Positions 1 to 10,540 of a stretch of DNA of 33,838 bases are shown piece by piece. The notes under the pieces were generated by a model. It did no database searches, was not told the origin of the DNA, and worked only from the letters and a program-made list of their open reading frames with translations. Position 1 is the stretch's first letter, and the number at the start of each line of letters is the position of its first letter. The DNA comes from Rhodothermales bacterium (GTDB lineage Bacteria; Bacteroidota; Rhodothermia; Rhodothermales; JAHQVL01). A program made the position numbers and the translations under genes. The stretch covers positions 1 through 33,838 of the forward strand of contig JAWXAX010000156.1 in assembly GCA_034439735.1 (NCBI GenBank). Direction: 5' to 3'.

Positions 1-2
1 AA

Positions 3-1736
3 AGGTATCGCTCTATCCTGGGCATCGACACCGAACGATGGGTGTACGCCTACGCCAACGAACAACACGACGATTATCACATCATCCGCCGGCGGATGAC
101 CAACACCGGCAACACCGACGCCGATCCCGAGATCGAACTTCCCGGGCAGTCGCTTCATGATGTGTTGTTCACCGACATGTACCGTTGGCGGGGCAGAGAA
201 CAGGCCGCTGATCATGGCTCAAATGCTCAGCTCTGGGGTAAATACACGATGATCGATATTGTAGGTGATGGCAACCAGGTATATCCCGTTGACTTCTCGG
301 CCATCTACATGTGGGCCGGTTATGACCCCGTATTTGCCTCCCAGTTCTGGGACAATATTGGCAGCCCCATGCTGCAGATTCGAAGAACCCAGGCCCCCGG
401 CGACACCATCGGCCGACTGGCGGGGATGTCGATGCCGGGGCGGGTTGTCCTCCATGCGGACCATTCCCCCGACGATCGCCGCTACGACCCGGACACACAG
501 CCTGTAGCGTTAGGCTGGATCGACAATGACGAAGTGCTGGCCGCTGATGGCAGCCCGGAGCAGGACTACTACGAGAAGGGGATGTTGACGCGCGAAAATC
601 CCAGCGTCCTACCCGGTGGCTCCTCGCGCATGTTCCCCCACTATGCCGACCGTATCGAACCAAGAGGCGAATTCTGGAATTCGACCCGTGACGCAGCGAG
701 CGGCAAGGCGGGAGGCCACTCCGCGTTGTTTACGTACGGCCCCTACCAACTGGCCTTCGGGGATAGCATCCAGATCGTCGAAGCCGAAGGCGCCGCCGGC
801 CTCAGCTACAAAGCCGCCACCGACATCGGCGTCGCATTCAAACAGGGCGGACTCAACCGCGATCTGACCATCCCCTTCGATGCCGACGGCGACGGCGTCA
901 TCTCGGACATCCCCTGGAATTACGATGTCTACAAAAACGGTGGTGAGCTCCTCACCAAAAACCAGTGGGTGCTGACGGAGCGTGACTCCCTTTTTCAGAT
1001 GATGTACCGCGCCCGGGATGTCTGGAACGCCAGCGCCGGCATGACCGAATATCCGATCATCGAACCGCCCCGGCCGCCGCGGCGCTTCGAAGTCACCTCC
1101 CTCCCCGATCACATCGCCCTCCGCTGGGAGGCCATGCCGGCTTCCCCCGATCCGGTGCAGTGGGAACTCTACCGCACCAGCGAATACGTGGATAACCTGC
1201 CCTACGAATTGCTGGCCGTTGTGCCCGGCTCCGCTCGTTCCTACGAGGATGCCGGCGTCATCCGTGGCGCGGAGTATTATTATTACCTCGTGGCCGTCGG
1301 CCCCCCGAACCCGGTCGATGAAAAGGGACTTGCCGGCACCCCGCGGGGGCTGCCGCTCAAAAGCGGGCGGTACTTCACCCAGACCTACTTCCCCACCGGG
1401 CTGCTGCGCTTTCCGGGTGAGGCGGTATCCGACTTCCGCATCGTCCCGAACCCGCTCAACCTGGCCGCGGATGAATCCGTCCGGCTTTTCCCCGGAGGAA
1501 ATTCCACACTGAGCCAGGTCGATTTCCTCGATATCCCGGGGCGCTGCACCATCTCGATCTACACCGAAGTCGGCGAGCTCATACGGCGCATCGAGCATAC
1601 CAATGGCAGCGGCAACACAACATGGGACCTGACCACGTCCTCCCGCCAGCCCATCGTAAGCGGGATCTACCTCGTACGCGTGGTCGACAACGATTCGGGC
1701 GCTGCCGACATCAAGAAACTGGTTGTGATACAATGA
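3..1736 (+). CDS. Secreted protein with fibronectin III and T9SS C-terminal domain (5' partial)
   Basis: The reading frame is open to the left edge of the window, so the true start lies outside; the first in-frame start-like codon (GTG at 42) is inside conserved-looking sequence and is unlikely to be the real start. From residue numbering at base 42, the first ~340 residues are not assigned. Residues ~345-435 look like a fibronectin type III domain (proline-rich PPRPPRRFEV, then LRWEAMP, then EYYYYLVAV). Residues ~470-564 form a T9SS type A-like sorting domain: VPNPLN, a beta-sandwich pattern with ISIYTEVGELIRRI, and the ending GIYLVRVVDN followed by KKLVVIQ. Such domains route proteins through the type IX secretion system to the cell surface or medium. 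The substrate is unknown. It converges with the lolD-like gene, with only 45 bases between stop codons. Confidence 0.85.
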   Translation, partial: RYRSILGIDTERWVYAYANEQHDDYHIIRRRMTNTGNTDADPEIELPGQSLHDVLFTDMYRWRGREQAADHGSNAQLWGKYTMIDIVGDGNQVYPVDFSAIYMWAGYDPVFASQFWDNIGSPMLQIRRTQAPGDTIGRLAGMSMPGRVVLHADHSPDDRRYDPDTQPVALGWIDNDEVLAADGSPEQDYYEKGMLTRENPSVLPGGSSRMFPHYADRIEPRGEFWNSTRDAASGKAGGHSALFTYGPYQLAFGDSIQIVEAEGAAGLSYKAATDIGVAFKQGGLNRDLTIPFDADGDGVISDIPWNYDVYKNGGELLTKNQWVLTERDSLFQMMYRARDVWNASAGMTEYPIIEPPRPPRRFEVTSLPDHIALRWEAMPASPDPVQWELYRTSEYVDNLPYELLAVVPGSARSYEDAGVIRGAEYYYYLVAVGPPNPVDEKGLAGTPRGLPLKSGRYFTQTYFPTGLLRFPGEAVSDFRIVPNPLNLAADESVRLFPGGNSTLSQVDFLDIPGRCTISIYTEVGELIRRIEHTNGSGNTTWDLTTSSRQPIVSGIYLVRVVDNDSGAADIKKLVVIQ

Positions 1737-1781
1737 GGGACAGGGATACCACGCGGAGCGTCGGCCCCTCATCTCCCCTGT

Positions 1782-2513
1782 TCACCGCCCTTCCACCACA
1801 CTGCCCTGCTCCATGCGCAACACCCGGTCCGCCAAAGCGGCGAGGGCCGGGTTGTGGGTGACGATAATAAACGTCTGGTCGTAGGCGCGGCTGAGGCGGA
1901 TCAGCTCCTGGTGGAGGCTTTCGGCAGTTTTTACGTCCAGATTACCCGTCGGCTCGTCCGCCAGGACCAGGCCGGGGCGGTTCATGAGGGCGCGGGCCAC
2001 GGCCACACGCTGCTGCTCGCCCCCGGACAACTCGCCGGGGCGATGCTCCAGCCGGCCACCGAGGTTGAGCGACGTCAGCAGTTCCTCGGCACGCGGGCGG
2101 GCCTCGCCGAAGGCCTTGTGCTGGATCAGCGCGGGCATGGCGACGTTTTCGACGGCCGTGAACTCGGGTAAGAGGTGATGAAACTGGAAGATGAACCCGA
2201 TCGACCGGTTGCGGAAGGCGGCCAGCGCCTCGTCGTCTTTTTGAAAGATATCCTCTCCCTGAAACAACACCCGCCCGCCGGACGGGCGATCAAGGGCGCC
2301 GAGCATGTGCAGCAGCGTACTTTTCCCGGTGCCGCTCTCCCCCACGACCGCCACCACCTCGCCGCGATTGACGGTGAACGACACGTTTCGAAGCACCTCC
2401 AGCCGCTGCCCGCCGGCCATCGGGTACCACTTGCTCAGGTCTTCGACGACGAGCAGGGGTCGAACCGTTCCGTTGGCGCCCGCGGAGGCGACATGCTCCG
2501 GTGCTTCATCCAT
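1782..2513 (-). CDS. lolD: LolD-like ABC transporter ATPase
   Basis: A 243-residue ATPase of the LolD/MacB/FtsE type, close to the usual LolD length (~230). Visible motifs are Walker A (GESGTGKST), a Q-loop region ([12 protein letters not shown]), the signature [15 protein letters not shown], Walker B with the family hallmark [10 protein letters not shown], and a switch histidine ([10 protein letters not shown]). LolD powers release of lipoproteins from the inner membrane by the LolCE permease. I chose ATG at 2513 because the 21 residues upstream of it are not conserved-looking; this start overlaps the stop of the upstream response regulator by 8 bases, implying translational coupling. No LolC/E-type permease gene is in the window, so the partner must lie elsewhere, and a MacB-type or other export ATPase cannot be excluded. 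Confidence 0.85.
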   Translation of the reverse strand: MDEAPEHVASAGANGTVRPLLVVEDLSKWYPMAGGQRLEVLRNVSFTVNRGEVVAVVGESGTGKSTLLHMLGALDRPSGGRVLFQGEDIFQKDDEALAAFRNRSIGFIFQFHHLLPEFTAVENVAMPALIQHKAFGEARPRAEELLTSLNLGGRLEHRPGELSGGEQQRVAVARALMNRPGLVLADEPTGNLDVKTAESLHQELIRLSRAYDQTFIIVTHNPALAALADRVLRMEQGSVVEGR

Positions 2514-3894
2514 GCCGCTCGATCTCGTATTTGCCCATCTTATTATATAGATGTGAGCGCTGGATGCCGATCGCATCGGCCGTGCGGCTGATGTTCCACT
2601 CGTTCAAGGTGAGCTTGTGCTCGATAAACAGTTTCTCCGCATGATCGCGGAAGTCGCTGAACGACTCGTACTGATCGAGCATACTGGCCAACGAGGCGCC
2701 TCCGCCGCCGGCGTTGGGCTGCACGTACCGCTGCACGTCGCGCGGCAAGATCTCGTCGCCCTCGCTGAGGATGAGGAGGCGTTCGATGACGTTATGGAGT
2801 TCGCGGACGTTACCGCGCCAGTCGAACTCGGCCAGCAGCTTGAGGGCGGAGTCCGAGAAGCGCCGGGCCGGCAGGCCGTTGCGCTTGATCAGGTGCTCGC
2901 AGAACGTCGGCACCATCAGCGGGATATCCTCGCGTCGCTCGCGGAGCGGGGGCAGATGGATGAGGATGACGCTCAGACGATGGTAGAGGTCCTCGCGAAA
3001 CTCGTGGGCGTCAATCTGGGCGAGGAGGTCCTTGTTCGTCGCCGCCACGACGCGTACGTCCACCGGAATGCTACGATCGCCGCCGACGCGGCTCACCCGG
3101 TTTTCCTGCAGGGCCCGCAGCACCTTGGCCTGGGCGGAGAGGCTCATATCACCGATTTCGTCCAGAAACAGCGTCCCGCCGTGCGACTGTTCAAATTTCC
3201 CGATCCGCTGTTTGGTCGCCCCGGTGAACGAGCCCTTTTCGTGACCAAACAGCTCGCTTTCGATCAATTCCCCGGGGATGGCCGCGCAGTTGACCTCGAC
3301 CATCGGGCCGTCTTTCCGCGGCGAGAGGTGGTGGATCCACTTGGCGACAAGCTCCTTGCCAGTGCCGGCTTCGCCCGTTATCAGCACCCGCGCCTCGGTC
3401 GGCGCCACCCGCTTGATCGTGTCCTTGATCCGATGCATGACCGCGCTTTCGCCGATGATCGGAAGCAGCCGCGCCTCGTGGTGCTCCACGATGGTCTGGC
3501 GCATCCGGCGGTTTTCTTCCTGGAGATTCGAGCGGTCGAGCGCGTTGCGTAGCGTGACGAGCAACCGGTTCAGATCCGGCGGCTTCTCGATGAAGTCGAA
3601 CGCCCCCAGCCGGGTCGCCTCGACGGCCGTCTCGATGGTGCCGTGTCCCGAGATCATGACGACGGGCAGTTCGGGAAGCTCGGTACGGACGGCCTGGAGG
3701 ACCTCCATGCCGTCCATCCGCGGCATCTTGACGTCCAGCAGCGCGAGGTCGTAGCGGCCGGTCCGCAGCTTGGCCAGGGCGGATTCTCCGTCGACGGCTT
3801 CGTCGACCTCATATTCCTCGTATTCCAGGATTTCCCGAAGGGTGCGGCGAATGCTGGCTTCGTCGTCGATGACAAGAATACTGGCGTTGGCCAT
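2506..3894 (-). CDS. Sigma-54-dependent response regulator, NtrC family
   Basis: The 462-residue protein has the standard three-part NtrC layout. The receiver domain is residues ~5-118, with acidic pocket DD10-11 region, phosphoacceptor Asp54 ([11 protein letters not shown]) and Lys104 (IEKPPD). The AAA+ domain (~145-375) has Walker A GEAGTGKE, the sigma-54 contact loop as GSFTGA (residues 221-226; the usual form is GAFTGA) and Walker [10 protein letters not shown] Fis-type helix-turn-helix ends the protein ([22 protein letters not shown]). It would activate sigma-54 promoters when phosphorylated. No histidine kinase is adjacent, so it is an orphan regulator here. It sits between a TPR membrane protein upstream and lolD downstream on the same strand and is probably co-transcribed at least with lolD. 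Confidence 0.93.
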   Translation of the reverse strand: MANASILVIDDEASIRRTLREILEYEEYEVDEAVDGESALAKLRTGRYDLALLDVKMPRMDGMEVLQAVRTELPELPVVMISGHGTIETAVEATRLGAFDFIEKPPDLNRLLVTLRNALDRSNLQEENRRMRQTIVEHHEARLLPIIGESAVMHRIKDTIKRVAPTEARVLITGEAGTGKELVAKWIHHLSPRKDGPMVEVNCAAIPGELIESELFGHEKGSFTGATKQRIGKFEQSHGGTLFLDEIGDMSLSAQAKVLRALQENRVSRVGGDRSIPVDVRVVAATNKDLLAQIDAHEFREDLYHRLSVILIHLPPLRERREDIPLMVPTFCEHLIKRNGLPARRFSDSALKLLAEFDWRGNVRELHNVIERLLILSEGDEILPRDVQRYVQPNAGGGGASLASMLDQYESFSDFRDHAEKLFIEHKLTLNEWNISRTADAIGIQRSHLYNKMGKYEIERHG

Positions 3895-3933
3895 GGGCGA
3901 GCGTGCGGGCAGGTGGCGCGTTACGGGTTCTAT

Positions 3934-3970
3934 GTTCCTGGTTCAACGTTCCTGGTTCAACGTTCCGGGC
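3934..3970. repeat. 14-base tandem repeat, about 2.5 copies
   Basis: GTTCCTGGTTCAAC occurs at 3934-3947 and again, identically, at 3948-3961, followed by a partial copy starting GTTCC. It lies in the 144-base spacer between the TPR gene and the response regulator. The core GTTCAACGTT resembles motifs in other intergenic repeats of this window. Confidence 0.8.
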
Positions 3971-4004
3971 AAAGCATCTCCTGCCTGACCTACCCGCCCG
4001 GAAC
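3962..4004. repeat. Inverted repeat in spacer
   Basis: GTTCCGGGC (3962-3970) and GCCCGGAAC (3996-4004) are a perfect 9-base inverted repeat with a 25-base loop, just past the stop of the minus-strand TPR gene. There is no T-run, so it is at most a weak or attenuating terminator; it may simply be part of the repeat cluster. Confidence 0.45.
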
Positions 4005-4038
4005 CCGGAACGCGTAACGCGGAACCTGAAACGCCCGT

Positions 4039-4752
4039 CTACTCCGATGCGGCCGCCAGGGCGTCGAGGCGGGCCGTGTAGTATGCGATCTCACGCGCCG
4101 GCGCGGATTCCGGGTATTCGGATTCGATGCGTTCGTACATCGTTCGCGCCTTGGCGAAGTTACCGGCGCTGGCGTAATTGCGGCCGGCGTTTAGCAAATA
4201 CTGGGGGGTCGTAAAATCCGTCGCGAACACCGTCGCGGCGCGTTCGTAGCGTTCGGCCGCGCGGGCCGGTTCGCCTGTGTTTTCGTAGATGGCCGCCTCG
4301 GCCGCAAAGCTCGCGGAGCCAAGCACGGAATCGCCCTTGTCGAACGCTTCGAAGTGAGGCAGCGCCTCGGCGAACTTACCCAGGCGGTAGAGCGCGTCGC
4401 CGGCGTAATACGAGGCCAGGTTGCCGGCGTCGGTGCCACCGAATTCGCGGGCGACCTCCACCAAGCCGGCCGCGCCGGATTCCTCGCCGTCGAGCGCCAC
4501 CTGGAAATCACCCCGTTCATACGCACGAACGGCCGCGGCGAGCGCCGTCTGCGCCTGTGCCTCCTTCTTTTCCTGGAAGAGGTTATACCCGGCGCCCAGG
4601 ATCACCAACAACACCACCGCGCCGATAACCCCGAAAACCAGTGTTCGGTTATCCTCGAAGAAAATCGCCATGCGGCTATAAAAGGTGATCACCTTGTCTT
4701 CGCGAAGCTCGTGACGCCGCGATACCCGCGCCGGTGCCTTATGGGTTGCCAT
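4039..4752 (-). CDS. Membrane-anchored tetratricopeptide repeat protein
   Basis: A 237-residue protein with a basic N-terminal tail (~1-33), one strongly hydrophobic segment (~37-58, LVFGVIGAVVLLVILGAGY) and helical-pair repeats of TPR type from ~65 to the end (pattern A..YYAGDALYRLGKFAEALPHF, then NAGRNYASAGNFAKARTMY). The layout, one N-terminal membrane anchor followed by TPRs, resembles YfgM/CcmI-type periplasmic scaffold proteins, but I cannot assign a specific partner. It is transcribed divergently from gap and lies upstream of the sigma-54 regulator on the same strand, separated by 144 bases carrying repeats. Confidence 0.75.
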   Translation of the reverse strand: MATHKAPARVSRRHELREDKVITFYSRMAIFFEDNRTLVFGVIGAVVLLVILGAGYNLFQEKKEAQAQTALAAAVRAYERGDFQVALDGEESGAAGLVEVAREFGGTDAGNLASYYAGDALYRLGKFAEALPHFEAFDKGDSVLGSASFAAEAAIYENTGEPARAAERYERAATVFATDFTTPQYLLNAGRNYASAGNFAKARTMYERIESEYPESAPAREIAYYTARLDALAAASE

Positions 4753-4916
4753 GATCGGATCGTACAGATGCTACAAAAGAGGAACGAATCGGGGTGACGC
4801 GTGCTCCATATCGGACCGCCGCGCCGTGTTAAGCGGCTTTCATACGCGCTTGATGGGACTGGTATCCCGTAAAACCCGCGCTTTTACGCAAAATGCTAAA
4901 TTTGGTCATTTTTTGA

Positions 4917-6014
<1,098 letters not shown>

Positions 6015-6053
6015 AGCGCCGGCCGCGTCGCGATTCGACGCACACATCACAGT

Positions 6054-6092
6054 AAAAGAGCGGAGTAGGCACGATGCTCCGCTCTTTTTTTA
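6054..6092 (+). terminator. Rho-independent terminator after gap
   Basis: AAAAGAGCGGAG (6054-6065) pairs perfectly with CTCCGCTCTTTT (6077-6088) across an 11-base loop and runs into a T-rich tail. It lies 40 bases past the gap stop codon. Confidence 0.9.
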
Positions 6093-6099
6093 TTTATTG

Positions 6100-6107
6100 T
6101 ACCTTTG
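6100..6107 (+). promoter_or_regulatory. Possible -7 element upstream of pgk
   Basis: TACCTTTG matches TAnnTTTG just after the gap terminator, on the strand of pgk. No TTTG/TTG box is seen 19-21 bases upstream, so this is a weak candidate for the pgk-operon promoter. Confidence 0.3.
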
Positions 6108-6139
6108 CCTCCATTCCGGACGGTACGCGTGGCCTGAAC

Positions 6140-6185
6140 GGGGAGACACGCTATTCGTTTGGGGAGACACGATGTATCGTGTCTC
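6140..6185. repeat. Direct repeat plus perfect palindrome of the dispersed GAGAC family
   Basis: GGGGAGACACG occurs at 6140-6150 and 6161-6171 (21-base period). The second copy is the left arm of a perfect hairpin: GAGACACGAT (6164-6173), two-base loop, ATCGTGTCTC (6176-6185), followed by TACGGGCG. Related hairpins occur at about 10360, 14830, 14873 and 19135. Confidence 0.85.
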
Positions 6186-6258
6186 TACGGGCGGTTAACG
6201 TCAAAACGTGCAACGCGTACCGTAAACATCATTCCCTGTTGAACGAGGGGTCACTACA

Positions 6259-7458
6259 ATGCCTATTGTATCAGTATCCGATATCGACCTGACGGGCAAA
6301 CGCGCGCTGATTCGGGTCGACTTCAACGTCCCGCTCCGCGAGGACGAAACCGGCCGGCGCCACGTGTCGGACGATACGCGCATCCGCGCGGCCATTCCCA
6401 CCATCAAAAAGGTGATCGAGAGCAAGGGGAAGGCGATCCTGATGAGCCACCTCGGCCGGCCCAAGGGGGCTCCAGATCCCAAATACAGCCTCGCCCCGGT
6501 AGCGGAGCACCTGGAGCACCTGCTCGGCTCGCCCGTCCGCTTCGCCTCGCATCTGACGGGTGGGGCGATCAAGGAAGCCATCGAGCGGATGCCCGCCGGC
6601 GGCGTAATCCTCCTGGAAAACACCCGGTTTTACCCCGGCGAGACCAAAAACGACCCTGCCCTCTCGGCCGAACTCGCCGAGCTGGCGGATGTCTATATCA
6701 ACGACGCGTTCGGCTCGGCCCACCGCGCGCACGCCTCTACCGAAGGCGTCGCCCGGCTGGTGCCACAGGCCGTCATGGGGCTCCTCCTCGAACGCGAAAT
6801 CTCGTACCTGGGCCGCGTCCTCGACACGCCCGACCATCCGTTTGTGGCGGTCCTCGGCGGCGCCAAGGTGTCGGATAAGATCGGCGTCATCGAGTCGCTC
6901 CTGAAAAAAGTCGACTACCTGCTCATCGGCGGCGCGATGACCTATACCTTCCTCAAGGCGCGGGGCGTCGCGATCGGCAAGTCGCTCTATGAAGAGGATA
7001 AACTCGAGGAAGCCCGCAAGCTCCTTCGCGAGGCCGGCGATCGTATCGTGCTGCCCTCCGACCATCTCGTGGCCGCCGAGTTCAAGAACGAGGCCGCGCA
7101 CCATGTCGCGATCGGCGCCATCGACGGCGACTTTATGGGGATGGATATCGGGCCGGCGACGGTGCAGTCCTACCGCGACCTCCTGCTTAAGGCACGCACG
7201 GTCGTCTGGAACGGGCCGATGGGCGTGTTCGAGATGCCTAACTTCGCGCGGGGCACACTCGCCATCGCCGAGACGCTCGCCGAAGCCACCGAAAAAGGCG
7301 CACTGACCGTCGTCGGCGGCGGCGACTCGGTGGCAGCCATCACGCAAATGGGCTTCGAGGACCGCGTCAGCCACGTATCGACCGGCGGCGGCGCCATGCT
7401 CGAATTTCTCGAAGGCATCACGCTGCCCGGCGTTGCGGTGCTGAACACCAAACCCTGA
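6259..7458 (+). CDS. pgk: Phosphoglycerate kinase
   Basis: A 399-residue cytoplasmic glycolytic enzyme that transfers phosphate from 1,3-bisphosphoglycerate to ADP. Family signatures are all present: RVDFNVPL near residue 20, SHLGRPKG (substrate binding), the GSAHRAHAS loop, [12 protein letters not shown], and the nucleotide-binding GGGDSVAA near the C-terminus. Length is typical for a bacterial single-domain-pair PGK. The ATG at 6259 is preceded by GAGGGG (6245-6250) at good spacing. It follows gap by 244 bases with a terminator between, and it leads a closely spaced gene row (ABC ATPase 16 bases later, then permease and lipoprotein), which suggests shared transcription. Confidence 0.97.
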   Translation: MPIVSVSDIDLTGKRALIRVDFNVPLREDETGRRHVSDDTRIRAAIPTIKKVIESKGKAILMSHLGRPKGAPDPKYSLAPVAEHLEHLLGSPVRFASHLTGGAIKEAIERMPAGGVILLENTRFYPGETKNDPALSAELAELADVYINDAFGSAHRAHASTEGVARLVPQAVMGLLLEREISYLGRVLDTPDHPFVAVLGGAKVSDKIGVIESLLKKVDYLLIGGAMTYTFLKARGVAIGKSLYEEDKLEEARKLLREAGDRIVLPSDHLVAAEFKNEAAHHVAIGAIDGDFMGMDIGPATVQSYRDLLLKARTVVWNGPMGVFEMPNFARGTLAIAETLAEATEKGALTVVGGGDSVAAITQMGFEDRVSHVSTGGGAMLEFLEGITLPGVAVLNTKP

Positions 7459-7474
7459 CGGCCGCGTCGTTCCC

Positions 7475-8443
7475 ATGCCGGCACCCGAACCGATCCGCAT
7501 CGAAGGCCTCACCAAAACCTACCGCACGGCGCTCTCACGCCGCTCCGTGCGCGCCCTTGACGCGCTCACGCTGCAGGTAGGCCGCGGCGAGATCTTCGGC
7601 TTGCTGGGTCCTAATGGCGCCGGCAAGACAACGCTCATCAAGATCCTCCTGGGGGTGGTGCGGCCGTCCGCCGGCAGCGCCACCCTCTTCGATCTTCCGG
7701 TCCACCTCCCCCAAGCCCGACAATCGATCGGTTATCTCCCCGAAAACCACCGCTTCCCGGATGTCTTCACCGCCGAGAGCCTGCTCACCGTCTACGGACG
7801 TATGGGCGGCGTTTCGCCGGCTCTCCTCCGGGAACGCATCCCCCGGCTGCTGGCGCTGACGGGGATGACCGACTGGCGCAAGGCCCGCATCCGCACGTTT
7901 TCCAAGGGGATGATGCAGCGTCTCGGACTAGCCCAGGCCCTGCTCAACGACCCGCAGATCATCTTCCTGGACGAGCCGACCGACGGCGTGGACCCCATCG
8001 GCCGGCGGGAGATTCGGGATATCCTGTCGACGCTCAAGGGCGAAGGCAAAACCATCTTCCTGAACTCGCACCTCCTCTCGGAGGTCGAGCGCTTGTGCGA
8101 CCGCATCGCCATCCTCAACAAAGGCTCGCTCGTGTACGAGGGTAACCTCGAAAACGTCGGCAAAGTGAGCGTCGCCTACGACATCACCTGCGCGCCGATC
8201 CCGGAGCCCTTGTTCGTGGAACTCGCGGCCAGGTTCGCGCTCACCGCTGGCGCGCCCGATCTCACCGGCCTGGCGCGGTACCATGTGGAAGATCTGCCGC
8301 TGGACCGACTCAACGAGTTGATCGACCGCCTCCGCGGCGCCGGCATCACCATTCAGGCCCTCCTCCCCCAGCGGCGCTCTCTCGAGGACGCGTTTATCCA
8401 GTTGCTGTCGGTCGAGGGTTCGATCGGAGGGGTCCGCGCATGA
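7475..8443 (+). CDS. ABC-2 type transporter ATPase subunit
   Basis: A 322-residue ATPase of the CcmA/NatA/DrrA group. Visible motifs are Walker [10 protein letters not shown] (residues ~46-54), a Q-loop region near YLPENH, the signature as [15 protein letters not shown], Walker [14 protein letters not shown] and the switch region [13 protein letters not shown]. The C-terminal ~90 residues form the accessory domain common in this group. It energises export through the permease encoded next; the two genes overlap in ATGA (8440-8443). The substrate is not evident. Location directly after pgk looks like simple operon sharing rather than a metabolic link. Confidence 0.92.
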   Translation: MPAPEPIRIEGLTKTYRTALSRRSVRALDALTLQVGRGEIFGLLGPNGAGKTTLIKILLGVVRPSAGSATLFDLPVHLPQARQSIGYLPENHRFPDVFTAESLLTVYGRMGGVSPALLRERIPRLLALTGMTDWRKARIRTFSKGMMQRLGLAQALLNDPQIIFLDEPTDGVDPIGRREIRDILSTLKGEGKTIFLNSHLLSEVERLCDRIAILNKGSLVYEGNLENVGKVSVAYDITCAPIPEPLFVELAARFALTAGAPDLTGLARYHVEDLPLDRLNELIDRLRGAGITIQALLPQRRSLEDAFIQLLSVEGSIGGVRA

Positions 8444-9297
8444 TCGGCGTCTTTTTGTTGACCATCAAGGAGCTGATCGCGCGAAAGATCACGATCGGCC
8501 TGTTTATCGTCATCACCGTCATCTGGGGCGTGTTGTCGCTGGCCCTCCAGCTGGATATCATCGAGGGCTCGCTGGCCGGATTGCGTATCATGGGGCAGTC
8601 GACCCCGGTAACCAATCAATCCACCGACCCATCGACCGGAGAACAGATCGAGGACATCCTGTCGCTCGAGAAGGTGGTGTTCGAGGTCCAGCGCATCATC
8701 GCCGGCGTGTGTTACTGGTTGGGCATCCTGCTGGCCCTTTTCGCCACGGCCCCGATGATCTCCCATCTCCTGGAACGCGGGCGGGTCGATCTGCTGCTAT
8801 CGAAGCCCATCCATCGGATAGGCATCCTCGGCGGCCATGTCGGCGGAGTGCTTGTTATCATGTGCGCGATGGCGATCTATCTTTTTTTGATGGTGTGGAT
8901 CGTGATGTCGGTTAAATCGGGCATCTGGAATCCCTATTTCCTGGGCTCGCTGGTCATTGTTTGCGCCGTGTTCGCCACCATGTACAGCGTCGTGCTGCTG
9001 ATCGGGGTGTGGATCCAGAATACAGCCATCTCGCTGCTGGTGAGTTACGGCCTCATCTTTTTGTCCCTCATTCTGTCGCTGCGCGATCAGTTGCTGCTTC
9101 AGCTACATCCTGCGGGACGGATCACGTTCGAGATCCTCTACCACATCCTGCCCAACTTCGCCGAGGTCACCATGATCGTGGTGCAACTCGCCGCCGGCGA
9201 GGACGTAACGGCCTGGTACCCGTTGATTTCCACGCTGCTATTTGGCGCCGTGGTGTACGGAGCGGCCGGTTACCTTTTCGTCCGGCGCGATTATTAA
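8440..9297 (+). CDS. ABC-2 type transporter permease
   Basis: A 285-residue integral membrane protein with about six hydrophobic segments: near the N-terminus (IGLFIVITVIWGVLSLAL), then ~85-110, ~130-150, ~168-190, ~195-215, and a final one before the basic tail VRRDY. The pattern (an extracytoplasmic loop after the first segment, then clustered segments) fits ABC-2 permeases of the NosY/CcmB-like group. The start overlaps the ATPase stop by four bases, so the two are translated together. The exported substrate cannot be told from sequence. Confidence 0.88.
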   Translation: MIGVFLLTIKELIARKITIGLFIVITVIWGVLSLALQLDIIEGSLAGLRIMGQSTPVTNQSTDPSTGEQIEDILSLEKVVFEVQRIIAGVCYWLGILLALFATAPMISHLLERGRVDLLLSKPIHRIGILGGHVGGVLVIMCAMAIYLFLMVWIVMSVKSGIWNPYFLGSLVIVCAVFATMYSVVLLIGVWIQNTAISLLVSYGLIFLSLILSLRDQLLLQLHPAGRITFEILYHILPNFAEVTMIVVQLAAGEDVTAWYPLISTLLFGAVVYGAAGYLFVRRDY

Positions 9298-9314
9298 CAG
9301 CCAGCGAGATCCTC

Positions 9315-10319
9315 ATGATGTCCTTTCGCCTGAACCGCTTCTCCCCGCTTGCCCTGGCCCCTGCCCTGCTCCTCTCGGTAAGCCTATCCGCCTGTGATGC
9401 CGAGCTCCAGGATACGCCAGAATCCATGTCGCTCACGGCCCGCGGCGCCACCGAAGTCATGCCCGGCGATGTGCTGGCCATCGGGATGGTGGACCTCCAG
9501 TCGATCGCCGACAACCCACTCACAACGCCTTTCGGCGAAGCCGGCGTCTTTACCCGCCACCTGGAAGGCGAAGCCCGCGCCCGATTTGACGATTTTGTCT
9601 CTGTCACCGGTCTTGATCCCCAGGAGGATCTTTCGGAGGTCTATGCGGCCATTGAAGCAGAAGGCTCAAGCGAGCGCGTCAGCCTGGCCATATATGGCTC
9701 CTTCGATCGTGAAGCGACGGAGGCATACATCAACAGCCGGTTGGGTGATGCCCTTTCGCGTAGCGACTACGCCGGCGTGCCGGTGTATTCCAGCACCAAC
9801 GACCGTGGCGGCATCGCTTTCGCGCTCGCAAGCGACGAGATGGTCGTGGCTTCTTCAAATGTAGAGGGCGTCTCCGCGATGATCGATCGCCTCCAGGGCA
9901 ACGGGGAATCCGTCGCAGACAACGAAGCCCTGATGCGCCGCATCGCACGGGCCTCGTCCGCGGGGGATGTGTGGGGAGTCGCCCTCAAGCCGGCTTCCGT
10001 GGACGCACCCGATGGCTCAAGCGAAGTGGAAAACCAGCTCGCCCAGTTGTGGCTGGCCATCGATGCCGCCGGCGGCGGCGTGGACGTGCGGTCCGATGCG
10101 ATGGACACGCGCCTCCAGTTCTACCCGGCGGAGGGCGTGTCGACGGCTGATCTCGCCTCCCTGCTCCGCGGCGCCCTCGCGCTGGCCCGCGCCCAGGAAG
10201 GCATGAACGACGAACAGCGCGCGTTGCTGGACGACGCCGAGATCAACGCGGAGGGTGACTTCGTCTCCTTCCAGGTGACGGCTCCCAACGCGGTATTCGA
10301 GGGGATCGCCAAACATTAA
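9315..10319 (+). CDS. Predicted lipoprotein of unknown function
   Basis: A 334-residue protein starting at tandem ATG codons (9315 or 9318), 17 bases after the permease stop. A signal peptide with lipobox (LLSVSLSAC) predicts a lipid-anchored Cys near residue 30. The mature part begins with TPESMSLTARGATEVMPGD and has alternating short strands and helices (VLAIGMVDLQS, SLAIYGSFD, EMVVASSNVEGV), reminiscent of DUF3352-type proteins, but I do not recognise a firm family. No catalytic motif is visible. By position it may be a lipoprotein partner of the ABC-2 exporter; this is inference only. Confidence 0.75.
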   Translation: MMSFRLNRFSPLALAPALLLSVSLSACDAELQDTPESMSLTARGATEVMPGDVLAIGMVDLQSIADNPLTTPFGEAGVFTRHLEGEARARFDDFVSVTGLDPQEDLSEVYAAIEAEGSSERVSLAIYGSFDREATEAYINSRLGDALSRSDYAGVPVYSSTNDRGGIAFALASDEMVVASSNVEGVSAMIDRLQGNGESVADNEALMRRIARASSAGDVWGVALKPASVDAPDGSSEVENQLAQLWLAIDAAGGGVDVRSDAMDTRLQFYPAEGVSTADLASLLRGALALARAQEGMNDEQRALLDDAEINAEGDFVSFQVTAPNAVFEGIAKH

Positions 10320-10359
10320 CGGTCCAAGATTCCCTTTTCAGGAGACGAGGGATGGGGGG

Positions 10360-10404
10360 ACGCGATGTATCGCGTGCGTACGAGGGCGAAATTTCATTTT
10401 GCCC
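10360..10404. repeat. Dispersed palindrome pair
   Basis: ACGCGAT (10360-10366), two-base loop GT, ATCGCGT (10369-10375) is followed by GGGCGAAAT (10384-10392) pairing with ATTTTGCCC (10396-10404, one mismatch). The first hairpin and its ATGTATCG centre match the pgk-upstream element, including downstream GGGCG. The repeat lies inside an in-frame extension of the next gene and argues against an upstream start there. Confidence 0.7.
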
Positions 10405-10540
10405 AGCGGGAGCGCGGAGCGGCATCTGGCGTATTGTTGCGGCCTATTCTCATTCCCATGAGGCTTGTTCGAGCCGCTTTTATATGCCCGTACTCCAGCA
10501 GCGCAGCTATATCGATTTCAGCGTGGAAGCGCTCCCAACC

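Noticed and set aside
609-1772. Long minus-strand open frame (387 codons) opposite the T9SS protein
   Set aside because: Its translation has no recognisable motif and it is antisense to a gene with clear FnIII and T9SS domains; GC-rich DNA gives such frames.
1737-1781. Terminator between the T9SS gene and the lolD-like gene
   Set aside because: Only a weak ACAGGG/CCCTGT pairing is visible, without a T-run.
6271-7515. Minus-strand open frame (414 codons) opposite pgk
   Set aside because: pgk on the plus strand has all family motifs; the antisense translation is an His/Arg/Gly-rich shadow.
8961-9314. Long upstream extension of the lipoprotein reading frame
   Set aside because: It overlaps the ABC permease gene in another frame; the signal peptide with lipobox starts at 9315/9318.
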